Shown here: positions 27,300-36,360 of the stretch, one piece after another
Numbering within the stretch: the first letter of the stretch is position 1
Layout of the letters: every line of letters begins with the position of its first letter
Assembly (NCBI RefSeq): GCF_962719845.1
Contig: NZ_CAUIYF010000006.1
Location: forward strand, 1 to 64,000
Direction: 5' to 3'
Origin: Neisseria uirgultaei
GTDB lineage: Bacteria > Pseudomonadota > Gammaproteobacteria > Burkholderiales > Neisseriaceae
Length of the DNA: 64,000 bases
Notes under the pieces: generated by a model
Told to the model about the DNA's origin: nothing
Seen by the model: the letters and a program-made list of their open reading frames with translations, nothing else
Databases searched by the model: none
Program-made: the position numbers and the translations under genes

Positions 27300-28553
27300 G
27301 TGGACAAACTGAAAATCTCCGCAAACGGCCCGCTCAACGGGGAAATAACGGTCTCGGGCGCGAAAAACGCGGCATTGCCGCTGATGTGCGCGGGTTTGCT
27401 GACATCGGGTACGTTGCGCCTGAAAAATGTCCCTATGCTGGCAGATGTGAAAACCACGCAAAAGCTGCTTCAGGGCATGGGCGCGCGCGTCTTGACCGAC
27501 AATATCAGCGAATTTGAAATCAACGGCGGTACGGTCAACAACACGTGCGCGCCGTATGAGCTGGTCAGAACTATGCGCGCTTCGATTTTGGTGCTTGGCC
27601 CGACGCTGGCGCGTTTCGGCGAGGCGCAAGTCAGCCTGCCGGGCGGCTGCGCCATCGGTTCGCGCCCTGTCGATCAGCATTTGAAGGGCTTGGAGGCAAT
27701 GGGGGCGGAAATCGTCATCGAACACGGTTACGTCAAAGTCAAGGGCAAACTCAAAGGCGTGCGTGTGGCGATGGATGTCGTTACCGTCGGCGGTACGGAA
27801 AACCTGCTGATGGCGGCGACGCTGGCGGAAGGTACGACGGTTTTGGAAAACTGCGCCATCGAGCCCGAGGTGGTCGATTTGGCGGAATGCCTGGTCAAAA
27901 TGGGCGCGAAAATCAGCGGCATCGGAACATCGACCATGATTGTGGAAGGGGTGGATGAGCTGCACGGCTGCGAACACAGCGTCGTCCCCGACCGGATTGA
28001 AGCGGGGACGTTCCTGTGCGCGGTGGCGATAACCGGCGGCAGGGTGGTTTTGCGGAATACCGCGCCGAAAACGATGGAAGTGGTGTTGGACAAACTGGTC
28101 GAGGCAGGTGCGGTGATCGAGGCGGGCGACGATTGGATCGCCATCGATATGCGGCAGCGTCCGAAGGCGGTGGATATCCGCACGGTCGTCCATCCCGGCT
28201 TCCCCACGGATATGCAGGCGCAGTTTATGGCATTGAATGCCGTGGCGGAGGGAAGCTGCCGCGTGGTGGAAACGATTTTTGAAAACCGCTTTATGCACGT
28301 CCCCGAGTTGAACCGGATGGGGGCGAACATTACAACCGAGGGCAATACGGCATTTGTGCAGGGGGTGGAACAGCTTTCCGGCGCGGTCGTCAAGGCGACG
28401 GATTTGCGCGCGTCCGCAAGCCTCGTTATCGCCGGTTTGGCGGCACGCGGCGAAACCGTGGTCGAACAGATTTACCACTTGGATCGCGGTTATGAAAATA
28501 TTGAAAAAAAACTCGGCAGCGTCGGCGCGAACATCGAGCGCGTATCCGGCTGA
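27300..28553 (+). CDS. murA: UDP-N-acetylglucosamine 1-carboxyvinyltransferase
   Basis: MurA transfers enolpyruvate to UDP-GlcNAc, the first peptidoglycan-specific step and the fosfomycin target. The 417-residue protein has KNAALP near residue 22 and the catalytic loop PGGCAIGSRPVD near 115 with the reactive Cys. Translation starts at GTG (27300), preceded by AGGAAAG. E. coli MurA has 419 residues. Confidence 0.96.
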   Translation: MDKLKISANGPLNGEITVSGAKNAALPLMCAGLLTSGTLRLKNVPMLADVKTTQKLLQGMGARVLTDNISEFEINGGTVNNTCAPYELVRTMRASILVLGPTLARFGEAQVSLPGGCAIGSRPVDQHLKGLEAMGAEIVIEHGYVKVKGKLKGVRVAMDVVTVGGTENLLMAATLAEGTTVLENCAIEPEVVDLAECLVKMGAKISGIGTSTMIVEGVDELHGCEHSVVPDRIEAGTFLCAVAITGGRVVLRNTAPKTMEVVLDKLVEAGAVIEAGDDWIAIDMRQRPKAVDIRTVVHPGFPTDMQAQFMALNAVAEGSCRVVETIFENRFMHVPELNRMGANITTEGNTAFVQGVEQLSGAVVKATDLRASASLVIAGLAARGETVVEQIYHLDRGYENIEKKLGSVGANIERVSG

Positions 28554-28563
28554 TCGGGTTGCG

Positions 28564-28590
28564 ATGCCGTCTGAAGGCTTCAGACGGCAT
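28564..28590 (+). terminator. DUS inverted pair between murA and pgk
   Basis: Two AT-DUS in inverted orientation with a 3-base loop, 10 bases after the murA stop. Confidence 0.75.
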
Positions 28591-28633
28591 CAATTGTTTC
28601 TGTATCGCAAACACTGATTGAAAAGGACTGATT

Positions 28634-29812
28634 ATGGCATTTTTAAAACTGACCGAACAAAACGTGCAGGGCAAAACCGTCCTCATCCGCGCCGATATGA
28701 ACGTGCCGTTCAAAGACGGCAAAATCAGCGACGACACCCGTATCCGCGCCTCGCTCGCATCCATCCAATACTGCTTGGACAACGGCGCGTCCGTTATCGT
28801 GATGACCCACTTGGGCCGCCCGACCGAGGGCGAGTTCCATCCTGAAGACGATGTCGCGCCCGTTGCCGCACACTTAGGCAGCCTGTTGGGCAAAAACGTG
28901 AAAGTATTGAATGACTGGCGTGAAAACAAACCCGCCCTGAACGCGGGCGATGTCGTCATGCTGCAAAACGTGCGCATCAACAAAGGCGAGAAGAAAAACG
29001 ATTTGGAACTGGGTAAAGCCTACGCTTCTTTGTGCGACGTGTTCGTCAACGACGCGTTCGGCACCGCCCACCGCGCCCAAGCTTCGACCGAAGCCGTTGC
29101 CCAAGCCGCCCCCGTTGCCTGCGCCGGCGTATTGATGGCGGGCGAACTCGACGCTTTGGGCAAAGCCCTGAAACAGCCCGCGCGCCCGATGGTGGCGATT
29201 GTCGCCGGCAGCAAAGTGTCCACCAAACTGACCATCCTCGAATCGTTGGCGGACAAAGTCGATCAGCTTATCGTCGGCGGCGGCATTGCCAACACCTTCC
29301 TGTTGGCGGAAGGCAAAGCCATCGGCAAATCTTTGGCGGAACACGATTTGGTGGAAGAATCCAAAAAAATCATGGCGAAAATGGCGGCCAAAGGCGGTTC
29401 TGTACCGCTGCCGACCGATGTCGTCGTTGCCAAAGTCTTTGCCGCCGATGCCGAAGCGGTTGTAAAAAACATTGCCGACGTTGCCGAAGACGACATGATT
29501 CTGGACATCGGCCCGAAATCCGCCGCCGCGCTTGCTGAACTGCTCAAAGCCGCCGGCACGGTGGTGTGGAACGGTCCGGTCGGTGTGTTTGAGTTTGACC
29601 AGTTCGCAGGTGGCACGAAAGCCCTTGCCGAAGCTATTGCCCAAAGCAAAGCGTTCTCGATTGCGGGCGGCGGCGACACGCTGGCGGCGATTGCCAAATT
29701 CGGCGTTACCGGTCAAATCGGCTACATCTCCACCGGAGGCGGCGCGTTCCTCGAATTCTTGGAAGGCAAAGAGCTGCCAGCAGTAGCCGCTTTGGAAAAA
29801 CGCGGCGAGTAA
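28634..29812 (+). CDS. pgk: Phosphoglycerate kinase
   Basis: The 392-residue glycolytic enzyme has the N-terminal substrate-binding RADMNVP near residue 18, HLGRPT near 56, and the C-terminal nucleotide-binding GGGIAN near 215 and GGGDTLA near 344. AAGGA precedes the ATG. gapA, the preceding glycolytic step, is separate at 39.4 kb. Confidence 0.97.
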   Translation: MAFLKLTEQNVQGKTVLIRADMNVPFKDGKISDDTRIRASLASIQYCLDNGASVIVMTHLGRPTEGEFHPEDDVAPVAAHLGSLLGKNVKVLNDWRENKPALNAGDVVMLQNVRINKGEKKNDLELGKAYASLCDVFVNDAFGTAHRAQASTEAVAQAAPVACAGVLMAGELDALGKALKQPARPMVAIVAGSKVSTKLTILESLADKVDQLIVGGGIANTFLLAEGKAIGKSLAEHDLVEESKKIMAKMAAKGGSVPLPTDVVVAKVFAADAEAVVKNIADVAEDDMILDIGPKSAAALAELLKAAGTVVWNGPVGVFEFDQFAGGTKALAEAIAQSKAFSIAGGGDTLAAIAKFGVTGQIGYISTGGGAFLEFLEGKELPAVAALEKRGE

Positions 29813-29829
29813 ACGGTTTGATATACAAA

Positions 29830-29864
29830 ATGCCGTCTGAAACGTTGTGCTGTTTCAGACGGCA
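29830..29864. terminator. DUS inverted-pair terminator (pgk / bolA-like, convergent)
   Basis: AT-DUS and its inverted copy, A and T flanks on both sides, between convergent genes. Confidence 0.85.
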
Positions 29865-29877
29865 TTTTGTATGGCGG

Positions 29878-30126
29878 TTATTGTGCTTTGGCTGCCCATT
29901 CTGCCGGTGTGGCGGCAACCGAAATGGAAAGTGCATGCAGTTCGTTGCTTTCCAGTTGGGCTTTAAGCCCGTCTTTAATCAGGCGGTGGCGTGCAAGGCG
30001 TGCCTTGCCTTCAAATTCGGATGAAACGATGACGGCGAAAAAATGGTGTCCGTCGCCTTCTACTTCGATGTGTTCGCATTTTGCCACGCCTGCAATCAGG
30101 GCTTTGACTTGTTCGGGTGTCAGCAT
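29878..30126 (-). CDS. BolA/IbaG-family protein
   Basis: The 82-residue protein has the BolA fold signature GDGHHFFAVIVSSEFEGK near residue 24 with conserved His residues, and RHRLI near 46. BolA proteins pair with monothiol glutaredoxins in Fe-S handling. The short form resembles IbaG/YrbA more than BolA. Confidence 0.85.
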   Translation of the reverse strand: MLTPEQVKALIAGVAKCEHIEVEGDGHHFFAVIVSSEFEGKARLARHRLIKDGLKAQLESNELHALSISVAATPAEWAAKAQ

Positions 30127-30175
30127 AGTGGGGAGTCCTTATTGGGAAAATGCGCCATTATACTGGCAAATCGAA

Positions 30176-30204
30176 ATGCCGTCTGAAACGGCTTCAGACG
30201 GCAT
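30176..30204 (-). terminator. DUS inverted-pair stem-loop after ftsX / before bolA-like
   Basis: AT-DUS and its inverted copy separated by 5 bases, 14 bases upstream of the ftsX stop site on the plus strand map; T-rich flank on the ftsX side. Confidence 0.7.
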
Positions 30205-30217
30205 TTTTGACGGTGTT

Positions 30218-31135
30218 TTATTTTTTGGCCTTGAAGCCGAGCAGGTGCTGGGTGGTGGCAAGCCACGCGCCGAATACGCCCAACGCGATGACGAAGCCGA
30301 ACACCAGCACGATTTCTTCAGGGTAAAAGAAACGCCAGCCGATGTTCAAGCCGTAGGGTTTGAAGATGGCATCGACCAAGGGGCGCACTGAGGAAAGCAA
30401 ACGGGCGCACAATCCGAGGCTGACGGCGGCGGAGAAGATACTCTGCCACATTGCCTGATAAAGGAAGGGGCGGCGGATAAACGACGCGGGCGCGCCCAAG
30501 AGTTTGGTAATTTCGATTTCTTCTTTGCGGCTGAGGATTTGCAGGCGGATGGTGTTGTGTGCGACAAGGACGAACGCCATACCCAGCGTCAGGGAAAGAA
30601 ACCATAAGATTTTACGGATGAACTCGTTGATTTGGTACAGCGTTTGCACCCATTCGGTATCCATAGACGCGGATTCGACCATAGGCAGCTTGGTAATGTC
30701 CCGGTAGATTGCCTGCATTTGGTCGGGCGTGGTTGCCGGGTCGGGGGTAACGATAAAGACATCCGGCAGGGGGTTGCCGTCAAGCATGGAAATCAGATTT
30801 TGGTCGAGATTGGACTGCAATTCCGCCAAACCGTCTTCCTTGCCGATGAAGCGGACGTTGTCAATCCGTTTGTCGCGCGTCAGCAGGCTGCGGACGGTAT
30901 CGCTGTCGCTTTGTGCGGCGGCGGTTTCCATATAGATTGTGATTTGCGGCGACTCGTTGAGTTTGCCCAACACGCTTTGCCCGCTTTGGATGCCCAGATA
31001 CATAAACAGCGGCAGGGTCATGGCGACGGCAAGCATCATGAGGGTAAGCAGTGTGCCGAAGGGTTGGCGCAGAAGCTGTTTAAGCGCGGTGCGCGCGGAT
31101 TCGACGTGCAGCGAGACGTAGTGGATGATGCTCAT
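30218..31135 (-). CDS. ftsX: Cell division ABC transporter permease FtsX
   Basis: The 305-residue inner-membrane protein has four transmembrane helices, a large periplasmic loop (about 60-170) after the first, and the FtsX-type cytoplasmic signature near 215 (SRKEEIEITKLLGA). With FtsE it couples septal constriction to activation of peptidoglycan hydrolases. Its start overlaps the ftsE stop by four bases (ATGA). Confidence 0.95.
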   Translation of the reverse strand: MSIIHYVSLHVESARTALKQLLRQPFGTLLTLMMLAVAMTLPLFMYLGIQSGQSVLGKLNESPQITIYMETAAAQSDSDTVRSLLTRDKRIDNVRFIGKEDGLAELQSNLDQNLISMLDGNPLPDVFIVTPDPATTPDQMQAIYRDITKLPMVESASMDTEWVQTLYQINEFIRKILWFLSLTLGMAFVLVAHNTIRLQILSRKEEIEITKLLGAPASFIRRPFLYQAMWQSIFSAAVSLGLCARLLSSVRPLVDAIFKPYGLNIGWRFFYPEEIVLVFGFVIALGVFGAWLATTQHLLGFKAKK

Positions 31136-31782
31136 GCGAGACGTCCTTTCGAGAGGCGCAGGATGCGGTGTCCGTAGTCCGCCATAAGGGTTTCGTCATG
31201 GGCGGCAACGATGACGGTGGTTCCTGCTTCGTGGAAGGTTTTGAACAATTCCATAATATCGAGTGCGTAGGCGCGGTCGAGGTTGGCGGATGGTTCGTCG
31301 GCAATCAGCAGGCCGGGCTGGTGGACGACGGCGCGGGCGATGCACAGCCTCTGCTGTTCGCCGCCGGAGAGGGTTACCGGGTCGTCCAATTCTCGACCTT
31401 TCAAGCCGACTTTTTCGATGGCGATGCGGGCGCGTTCTTCGGCTTTGCGCGGCGGATAGCCGATAATCCGCAGGGGCAGGATGACGTTTTGCAGGACGTT
31501 GCGGTCATAGAGGATTTTGTGGTCTTGGAACACGATGCCGATGTGTTGGCGCATAAAGCCGATTTGGTTGTCGGACAATGTGCCGAGGTCCTGCCCGTTA
31601 AACAGGATTTTGCCCCTGCTCGGCTTGGTGATGCCCGAAATCAGCTTGAGGACGGTGGATTTGCCCGAACCGGAGTGTCCCGCGATAAATATCATTTCGC
31701 CTTTGTTGATTTGGAAGCTGACGTTTTTCAGGGCTTCAAAACCGCCGGGATAGGTTTTGGAAACTTGTTCGAAACGGATCAT
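31132..31782 (-). CDS. ftsE: Cell division ATP-binding protein FtsE
   Basis: The 216-residue ABC ATPase has Walker A GHSGSGKST near residue 35, the signature LSGGEQQR near 137, Walker B LLIADEP near 158 and a switch His. The ATG at 31782 follows AGGA by six bases; the longer frame to 31854 is rejected. Confidence 0.95.
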   Translation of the reverse strand: MIRFEQVSKTYPGGFEALKNVSFQINKGEMIFIAGHSGSGKSTVLKLISGITKPSRGKILFNGQDLGTLSDNQIGFMRQHIGIVFQDHKILYDRNVLQNVILPLRIIGYPPRKAEERARIAIEKVGLKGRELDDPVTLSGGEQQRLCIARAVVHQPGLLIADEPSANLDRAYALDIMELFKTFHEAGTTVIVAAHDETLMADYGHRILRLSKGRLA

Positions 31783-31939
31783 AGGTGGTCCTGTAAGGAA
31801 GGGCGGCATATCGTTTCGGGCGGTTGCGTCCGCCAGGATATGCCGTCTGAACAATAGGTAAGACAGTGCCGATTATAAAGATTCCGCCTGCTTTTAGATA
31901 GTGGATAAGTTTGCACCGGCAGGCGGGTGGAAAAGAAAA

Positions 31940-31968
31940 ATGCCGTCTGAAGCGGCTTCAGACGGCAT
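31940..31968 (-). terminator. DUS inverted-pair stem-loop after tlpA-like gene
   Basis: AT-DUS and its inverted copy with a 5-base loop, 7 bases past the stop. A separate single DUS is at 31840-31851. Confidence 0.75.
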
Positions 31969-31975
31969 CCGGCGT

Positions 31976-32458
31976 TTAACGGCATTTTGAACGGGCGAGT
32001 TTGACGGCTTCGGTCAGGCTTTTTTCGTTTGCCTCCCCGGTAATGGTCTGCCTGTATCCGCATTTCGGGGCTTCGACGACGGTAAAGGGCAGTACGCCGA
32101 CATTGTTTCCGTAGGATTTCATAAAGTTTCGGCTGTTCGCCCCGGTGTAACGCCAAACCGGATAGCTGACGGGGGTTTGTTTGAGGAAGTTGCCGATATT
32201 GTCGGATGTGTCGAGCGCGATGCCGACCATATCGACGCTGCCTTTTTTCTGGGCTTTGTACCATTTGGACATAACCGGCATCTCTTTTCGGCACGGGCCG
32301 CACCAAGTCGCCCAAAGGTTGACGATGCGTACGGGGGCTTTGAGCGATTGCAGGCTTTGCGGGGTGTTGTCTTTCCATCCGGCAAGTTCGTCTGCCGAGG
32401 CGGTATGTGCGGCAAATGTGGCGGCAAGGGCGATTGCGGCAAGATTCAAGTGTTTCAT
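31976..32458 (-). CDS. Exported TlpA-like thiol:disulfide oxidoreductase
   Basis: The 160-residue precursor has a signal peptide (about 1-23, cleavage after ASA) and a thioredoxin fold with ATWCGPCRKEM (active-site CGPC near residue 55). It probably reduces or delivers electrons to periplasmic thiols. AAAGGA precedes the ATG at 32458; the longer frame to 32605 is rejected. It is divergent from arsC. Confidence 0.87.
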   Translation of the reverse strand: MKHLNLAAIALAATFAAHTASADELAGWKDNTPQSLQSLKAPVRIVNLWATWCGPCRKEMPVMSKWYKAQKKGSVDMVGIALDTSDNIGNFLKQTPVSYPVWRYTGANSRNFMKSYGNNVGVLPFTVVEAPKCGYRQTITGEANEKSLTEAVKLARSKCR

Positions 32459-32581
32459 CGTTTTGTCCTTTGTATGTCGATTCAGGTATTGTAAACCGTT
32501 TGGTACGGTTGGGGGCGGGATATTGAGTAAAACCCTGCGTAAGCCGATAATAAGGGGATTATCGAGAAGTAAGGAAATGTC

Positions 32582-32935
32582 ATGTCTGAAATCAAAATTT
32601 TCCACAATCCGCGTTGCAGCAAATCGCGTGCCGCCTTGTCCCTATTGGAAGAACGCGGCATTGCTGCCGAAGTGGTCAAATATTTGGATACGCCGCCCGA
32701 CTTGTCCGAATTGAAGGATATTTTCAACAAATTGGGCTTGGCATCGGCGCGCGGGATGATGCGTGTGAAAGATGATTTGTATAAGGAATTGGGTTTGGAC
32801 AACCCCGATTTGGACAATGACGCGCTGCTGCGTGCCATCGCCGATCATCCCGCCCTGTTGGAGCGTCCGATTGTTTTGGCGAACGGTAAGGCGGCTGTCG
32901 GCAGACCGCTGGAAAATATCGAAGCGGTATTGTGA
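32582..32935 (+). CDS. ArsC-family glutaredoxin-dependent reductase
   Basis: The 117-residue protein has the ArsC signature FHNPRCSKSRAAL (single Cys near residue 12) and RPIVLANGKAAVGRP near 95, with the conserved Arg residues of arsenate reductases. There are no ars neighbours, so its substrate may not be arsenate. AAGGA precedes the start. Its stop overlaps the next gene's GTG. Confidence 0.85.
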   Translation: MSEIKIFHNPRCSKSRAALSLLEERGIAAEVVKYLDTPPDLSELKDIFNKLGLASARGMMRVKDDLYKELGLDNPDLDNDALLRAIADHPALLERPIVLANGKAAVGRPLENIEAVL

Positions 32936-33588
32936 ACAAACGGCTGTTTTGCAGCCGCAACGGCTTGCGCTATTACCTGTTGGGCGGTTTCTGTTTGAGT
33001 GTTTTTCCACTTTTGCTGGTGTTTGCCTCATCCGTTTGGGCGGTTTATCGGACGGGCGGGCAGGTTTTGCCGCCGTATGTCCGGGCGGATGCCGCGCTGG
33101 TGTTGGGCGCCGCCGCGTGGGACAAACGCCCCTCCCCGGTTTTTCGCGAACGCATCAACCACGCCATTGCGCTTTATCAGGGCCACAGGGTTGGTAAAAT
33201 TATTTTTACCGGCGGCAGAAGTAAAAAGGGTTACATGACGGAGGCCGAAGTCGGGCGGCGGTACGCGCTCAAACAGGGAGTTCCGGCGCGCAACATCCTG
33301 TTTGAAAACACTTCGCGCAACACTTATGAAAACCTGAACAACATCCGTCCGGTTTTGCGTGCCAACGGTATTGCCAGCGTGGTGATTGTCAGCGATCCCT
33401 ACCATTTGGCGCGGGCGGCGGAAATGGCGGAGGATTTGGGTGTCCGCGTTTATATGTCTGCCACGCCGACCACGCGGTTTGATGCGGGAAATAAGAAAAA
33501 AATCTTTATGCTGCAAGAGGGATATGCGTTATCCCTCTACCGTTTGGAAAAATGGGGGCGGGATTTTTTCAATTGGCTGTTTCATTGA
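32932..33588 (+). CDS. YdcF/SanA-like DUF218 membrane protein
   Basis: The 218-residue protein has an N-terminal transmembrane anchor (about 15-38) and a DUF218 domain with ALVLGAAAWDKRPSP, FTGGRSKKG, NTYENL and VSDPYHLARA segments. Relatives affect envelope barrier function. It starts at GTG overlapping the arsC stop by four bases, so the two are translationally coupled. Confidence 0.83.
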   Translation: MNKRLFCSRNGLRYYLLGGFCLSVFPLLLVFASSVWAVYRTGGQVLPPYVRADAALVLGAAAWDKRPSPVFRERINHAIALYQGHRVGKIIFTGGRSKKGYMTEAEVGRRYALKQGVPARNILFENTSRNTYENLNNIRPVLRANGIASVVIVSDPYHLARAAEMAEDLGVRVYMSATPTTRFDAGNKKKIFMLQEGYALSLYRLEKWGRDFFNWLFH

Positions 33589-33779
33589 ACTTTTTTTCGG
33601 ACGCAATCCCGAAGGAATCCGGTCGGCGGCGCGTGATACACTGTTCCGCGTGCCGAAGCATTGAAAACAAGGAAAATGCCGTCTGAAACTTATCCATAGG
33701 CAGGGTTCGGACGGCATTTTTGATGCCCAAGCACGGTAAAAACAGTAAAATAAACGCTTTCAAAGATTTCGGAGCCATC

Positions 33780-35174
33780 ATGACCGTCAAAACCCGTTTC
33801 GCCCCCAGCCCCACCGGCTACCTGCACATCGGCGGCGTTCGCACCGCCTTGTTTTCGTGGGCGTTTGCCCGCCATCATAAAGGCGAATTTTTATTGCGTA
33901 TCGAAGACACCGACTTGGCGCGTTCCACCGCCGAATCCGTCAACATCATCCTTGACGGTATGAAATGGGTCGGTCTCGATTACGACAACGCCGACAACGT
34001 GGTGTACCAAACCCGCCGCTTCGACCGCTACAAAGAAGTCATTGCCGAACTCTTGGCAAAAGGTGATGCCTACTACTGCTATTGCAGCAAAGAAGAATTG
34101 GAAGCGATGCGCGAGAAAGCCGAAAAGGAAGGCACGGCGACTTACGACCGCCGCTGGCGGCCGGAAGCAGGCAAAACCCTGCCCGAAATCCCTGCCGGCG
34201 TGCAACCCGTCGTCCGCTTCAAAACGCCTTTGGACGGCGTAACCAAGTGGACTGACTTGGTCAAAGGCGAAATTTCCATTCCCAACGAAGCCCTCGACGA
34301 CCTGATTATCGCCCGCGCCGACGGCACGCCGACTTACAACTTCTGCGTCGTGGTGGACGACTACGACATGGGCGTTACCCACGTTATCCGCGGCGACGAC
34401 CATGTGAACAACACCCCGAAACAAATCAACATCTTAAAAGCCATCGGCGCGAACCTGCCCGAATACGGCCACCTGCCCATGATTCTCAACGAACAAGGCA
34501 AAAAAATCTCCAAACGCAGCGGCGATACCGTCGCCATCACCGATTTCGGCGCGATGGGCATCCTGCCCGAAGCCATGCTCAACTATCTGGCGCGTCTGGG
34601 TTGGGCGCACGGCGACGACGAGTTCTTTACGATGGAGCAATTCATTGAATGGTTTGATTTGAAAGACGTTTCCCCATCCCCAAGCCGTATGGACTTGAAG
34701 AAACTCTACTGGATTAACGGTGAACACATCAAAATCACGCCCAACGAAAAACTCGCCGAACTCGTCAAACCCCGCCTTGCGCTGCGCGATATTCATGAAA
34801 CCGAAAAACCTGCGTTGGAAGACGTGTTGGCACTGGTCAAAGACCGTGCCCAAGACCTGAACACGCTTGCCGACGAGTGCATCTACTTCTACGTCAAACA
34901 AACCCCTGCCGAAGCGGACGTGCAGAAACACTGGGACGACGAAGCCGCCGCCCGTATGCTGCGCTTTGCCGAACGCCTCGAAGGGCTGGAAGACTGGAAC
35001 GACGAAGCCATCCACGACCTGTTCAAACCCTTCTGCGACGAAGAAGGCATCAAAATGGGCAAACTCGGCATGCCCCTGCGCCTCGCTGTATGCGGTACGG
35101 CGAAAACCCCGAGCGTCGATGCCGTATTGGCATTGATCGGCAAAGAGGAAGTGTTGAAACGCATCCGCGCTTAA
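33780..35174 (+). CDS. gltX: Glutamyl-tRNA synthetase
   Basis: The 464-residue class I synthetase has FAPSPTGYLHIGG near residue 7 (HIGH-type motif), and KKISKRSG near 240 (KMSKS-type). GGAG precedes the ATG at 33780; the longer frame at 33720 is rejected. Codon use ends mostly in C, as in highly expressed genes here. Confidence 0.97.
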   Translation: MTVKTRFAPSPTGYLHIGGVRTALFSWAFARHHKGEFLLRIEDTDLARSTAESVNIILDGMKWVGLDYDNADNVVYQTRRFDRYKEVIAELLAKGDAYYCYCSKEELEAMREKAEKEGTATYDRRWRPEAGKTLPEIPAGVQPVVRFKTPLDGVTKWTDLVKGEISIPNEALDDLIIARADGTPTYNFCVVVDDYDMGVTHVIRGDDHVNNTPKQINILKAIGANLPEYGHLPMILNEQGKKISKRSGDTVAITDFGAMGILPEAMLNYLARLGWAHGDDEFFTMEQFIEWFDLKDVSPSPSRMDLKKLYWINGEHIKITPNEKLAELVKPRLALRDIHETEKPALEDVLALVKDRAQDLNTLADECIYFYVKQTPAEADVQKHWDDEAAARMLRFAERLEGLEDWNDEAIHDLFKPFCDEEGIKMGKLGMPLRLAVCGTAKTPSVDAVLALIGKEEVLKRIRA

Positions 35175-35175
35175 G

Positions 35176-35231
35176 TTATCCACAGGTTCGTGCAATGCCG
35201 TCTGATGTCGGAATGCGGCTTCAGACGGCAT
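35176..35231 (+). other. DnaA box and imperfect DUS pair after gltX
   Basis: A perfect TTATCCACA (35176-35184) abuts the gltX stop. It is followed by a one-off DUS (35195-35206) and an inverted AT-DUS (35220-35231) that can form a stem. Confidence 0.7.
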
Positions 35232-35248
35232 TCAAACGGAAGTTGAAT

Positions 35249-35590
35249 ATGAAAAAAATATTGTATTTTCTGATACTTGCTTTTTCTACAGGCGTATGGG
35301 CGGGGGATGCGGAAGACAATCTGCTCAGCATCCAATCCGGCTATCGTGCCTTACTGCAAAAACAAAACAATCTGGACGGAAAAATCATCGGGATGCAGTC
35401 GGATTTGGAAGATGCGCGCCGGCGTTTGCAGACGGCTCAGGCAGACATCGCCCGTTTGGAAGCGGAAATCCCCAAGGCGATGGCGGTGAAAGCGCGTCAG
35501 GAAGAGGAATTGAGGCAGGCGGGATTGCGCTTGAACAAGGCTTGGAATGCGGTTTACGGCGCGGGCGGGACAAAAGCGGCGGGAAATTGA
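35249..35590 (+). CDS. Exported coiled-coil protein, unknown function
   Basis: The 113-residue precursor has a signal peptide (about 1-18, cleavage after VWA) and a heptad-rich coiled coil (about 25-95) with alternating Leu/Ala and Arg/Glu. I do not recognise a family. GGAAG precedes the ATG. It is followed after 3 bases by the acetyltransferase gene, suggesting an operon. Confidence 0.75.
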   Translation: MKKILYFLILAFSTGVWAGDAEDNLLSIQSGYRALLQKQNNLDGKIIGMQSDLEDARRRLQTAQADIARLEAEIPKAMAVKARQEEELRQAGLRLNKAWNAVYGAGGTKAAGN

Positions 35591-35593
35591 CCG

Positions 35594-36085
35594 ATGAATT
35601 CCCTCTTTGTGGACAATACTGTTTTCATTACACGGCTGAAAGCCGGGCATATCGGCAGGTTGGTTCAGGCGTTGTTTAAGGAGTGGCACGGATTTGAACC
35701 GTGGTCTTCTGTGGATAAGATTCGTGCCTATTACGGCAGGTGTTTGAAGGATGACGAACTGCCGCTGGCTTTTGCAGCTGTGGATGATTCCGGAACCCTG
35801 TTGGGTTCGGCTGCGGTCAAGCGGCATGATATGGAAAGTTTTCCACAGTATGAATATTGGTTGGGTGATGTCTTTGTTTTACCTGAATATCGCGGAAAAG
35901 GCATTGGCAGGAGGCTGGTCGTCCACTGCATAGGCGTAGCGCGTTCGCTGGGGATAAAATTCTTGTATCTTTATACGCCTGATGTGCAAATATTTTATGA
36001 ATCATTCGGCTGGGCGGTTGTCGGGCGACATTTCCATAACGGGGAATGGGTTACGGTTATGCGTTTGGATGTGGATAAGGTTTAA
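35594..36085 (+). CDS. GNAT-family N-acetyltransferase
   Basis: The 163-residue protein has the GNAT acetyl-CoA motif A, VLPEYRGKGIGRRLV near residue 95, and motif B YTPDVQIFYESFGW near 132. The substrate is unknown. Two perfect DnaA boxes lie within the gene (35710-35718 and 36070-36078). Confidence 0.85.
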   Translation: MNSLFVDNTVFITRLKAGHIGRLVQALFKEWHGFEPWSSVDKIRAYYGRCLKDDELPLAFAAVDDSGTLLGSAAVKRHDMESFPQYEYWLGDVFVLPEYRGKGIGRRLVVHCIGVARSLGIKFLYLYTPDVQIFYESFGWAVVGRHFHNGEWVTVMRLDVDKV

Positions 36086-36098
36086 GCCGAATGGACAG

Positions 36099-36128
36099 AT
36101 GCCGTCTGAACAGCTCAGACGGCATTTT
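36099..36128 (+). terminator. DUS inverted-pair terminator after acetyltransferase gene
   Basis: AT-DUS at 36099-36110 with a near-perfect inverted copy and a T run, 14 bases after the stop. Confidence 0.75.
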
Positions 36129-36152
36129 TATGTCTGGAAACTTCCTGTCAGA

Positions 36153-36307
36153 TATAGTGGATTAACAAAAACCGGTACGGCGTTGTCTCGCCTCAGCTCA
36201 AAGAGAACGATTCTCTAAGGTGCTGAAGCACCAAGTGAATCGGTTCCGTACTATCTGTACTGTCTGCGGCTTCGTCGCCTTGTCCTGATTTTTGTTAATC
36301 CACTATA
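36153..36307. repeat. Correia element (CREE), full-length 155 bp
   Basis: Inverted TATAGTGGATTAACAAAA termini. The central block with AGAGAACGATTCTCT and GGTGCTGAAGCACC palindromes is intact. It sits between the acetyltransferase and mutS, followed at once by a DnaA box (36312-36320). Confidence 0.95.
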
Positions 36308-36360
36308 ATATTTATCCACAGATTTTTCCATATGGTTTGATGCTGCTCCGCCAACGGAAA

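Noticed and set aside
27105..28478. A 457-codon frame opposite murA
   Set aside because: Antisense to an intact MurA; Arg/His-rich shadow.
36153..36307. A small RNA gene in the CREE upstream of mutS
   Set aside because: The palindromes are those of every 155-bp Correia element; no evidence of a distinct RNA.
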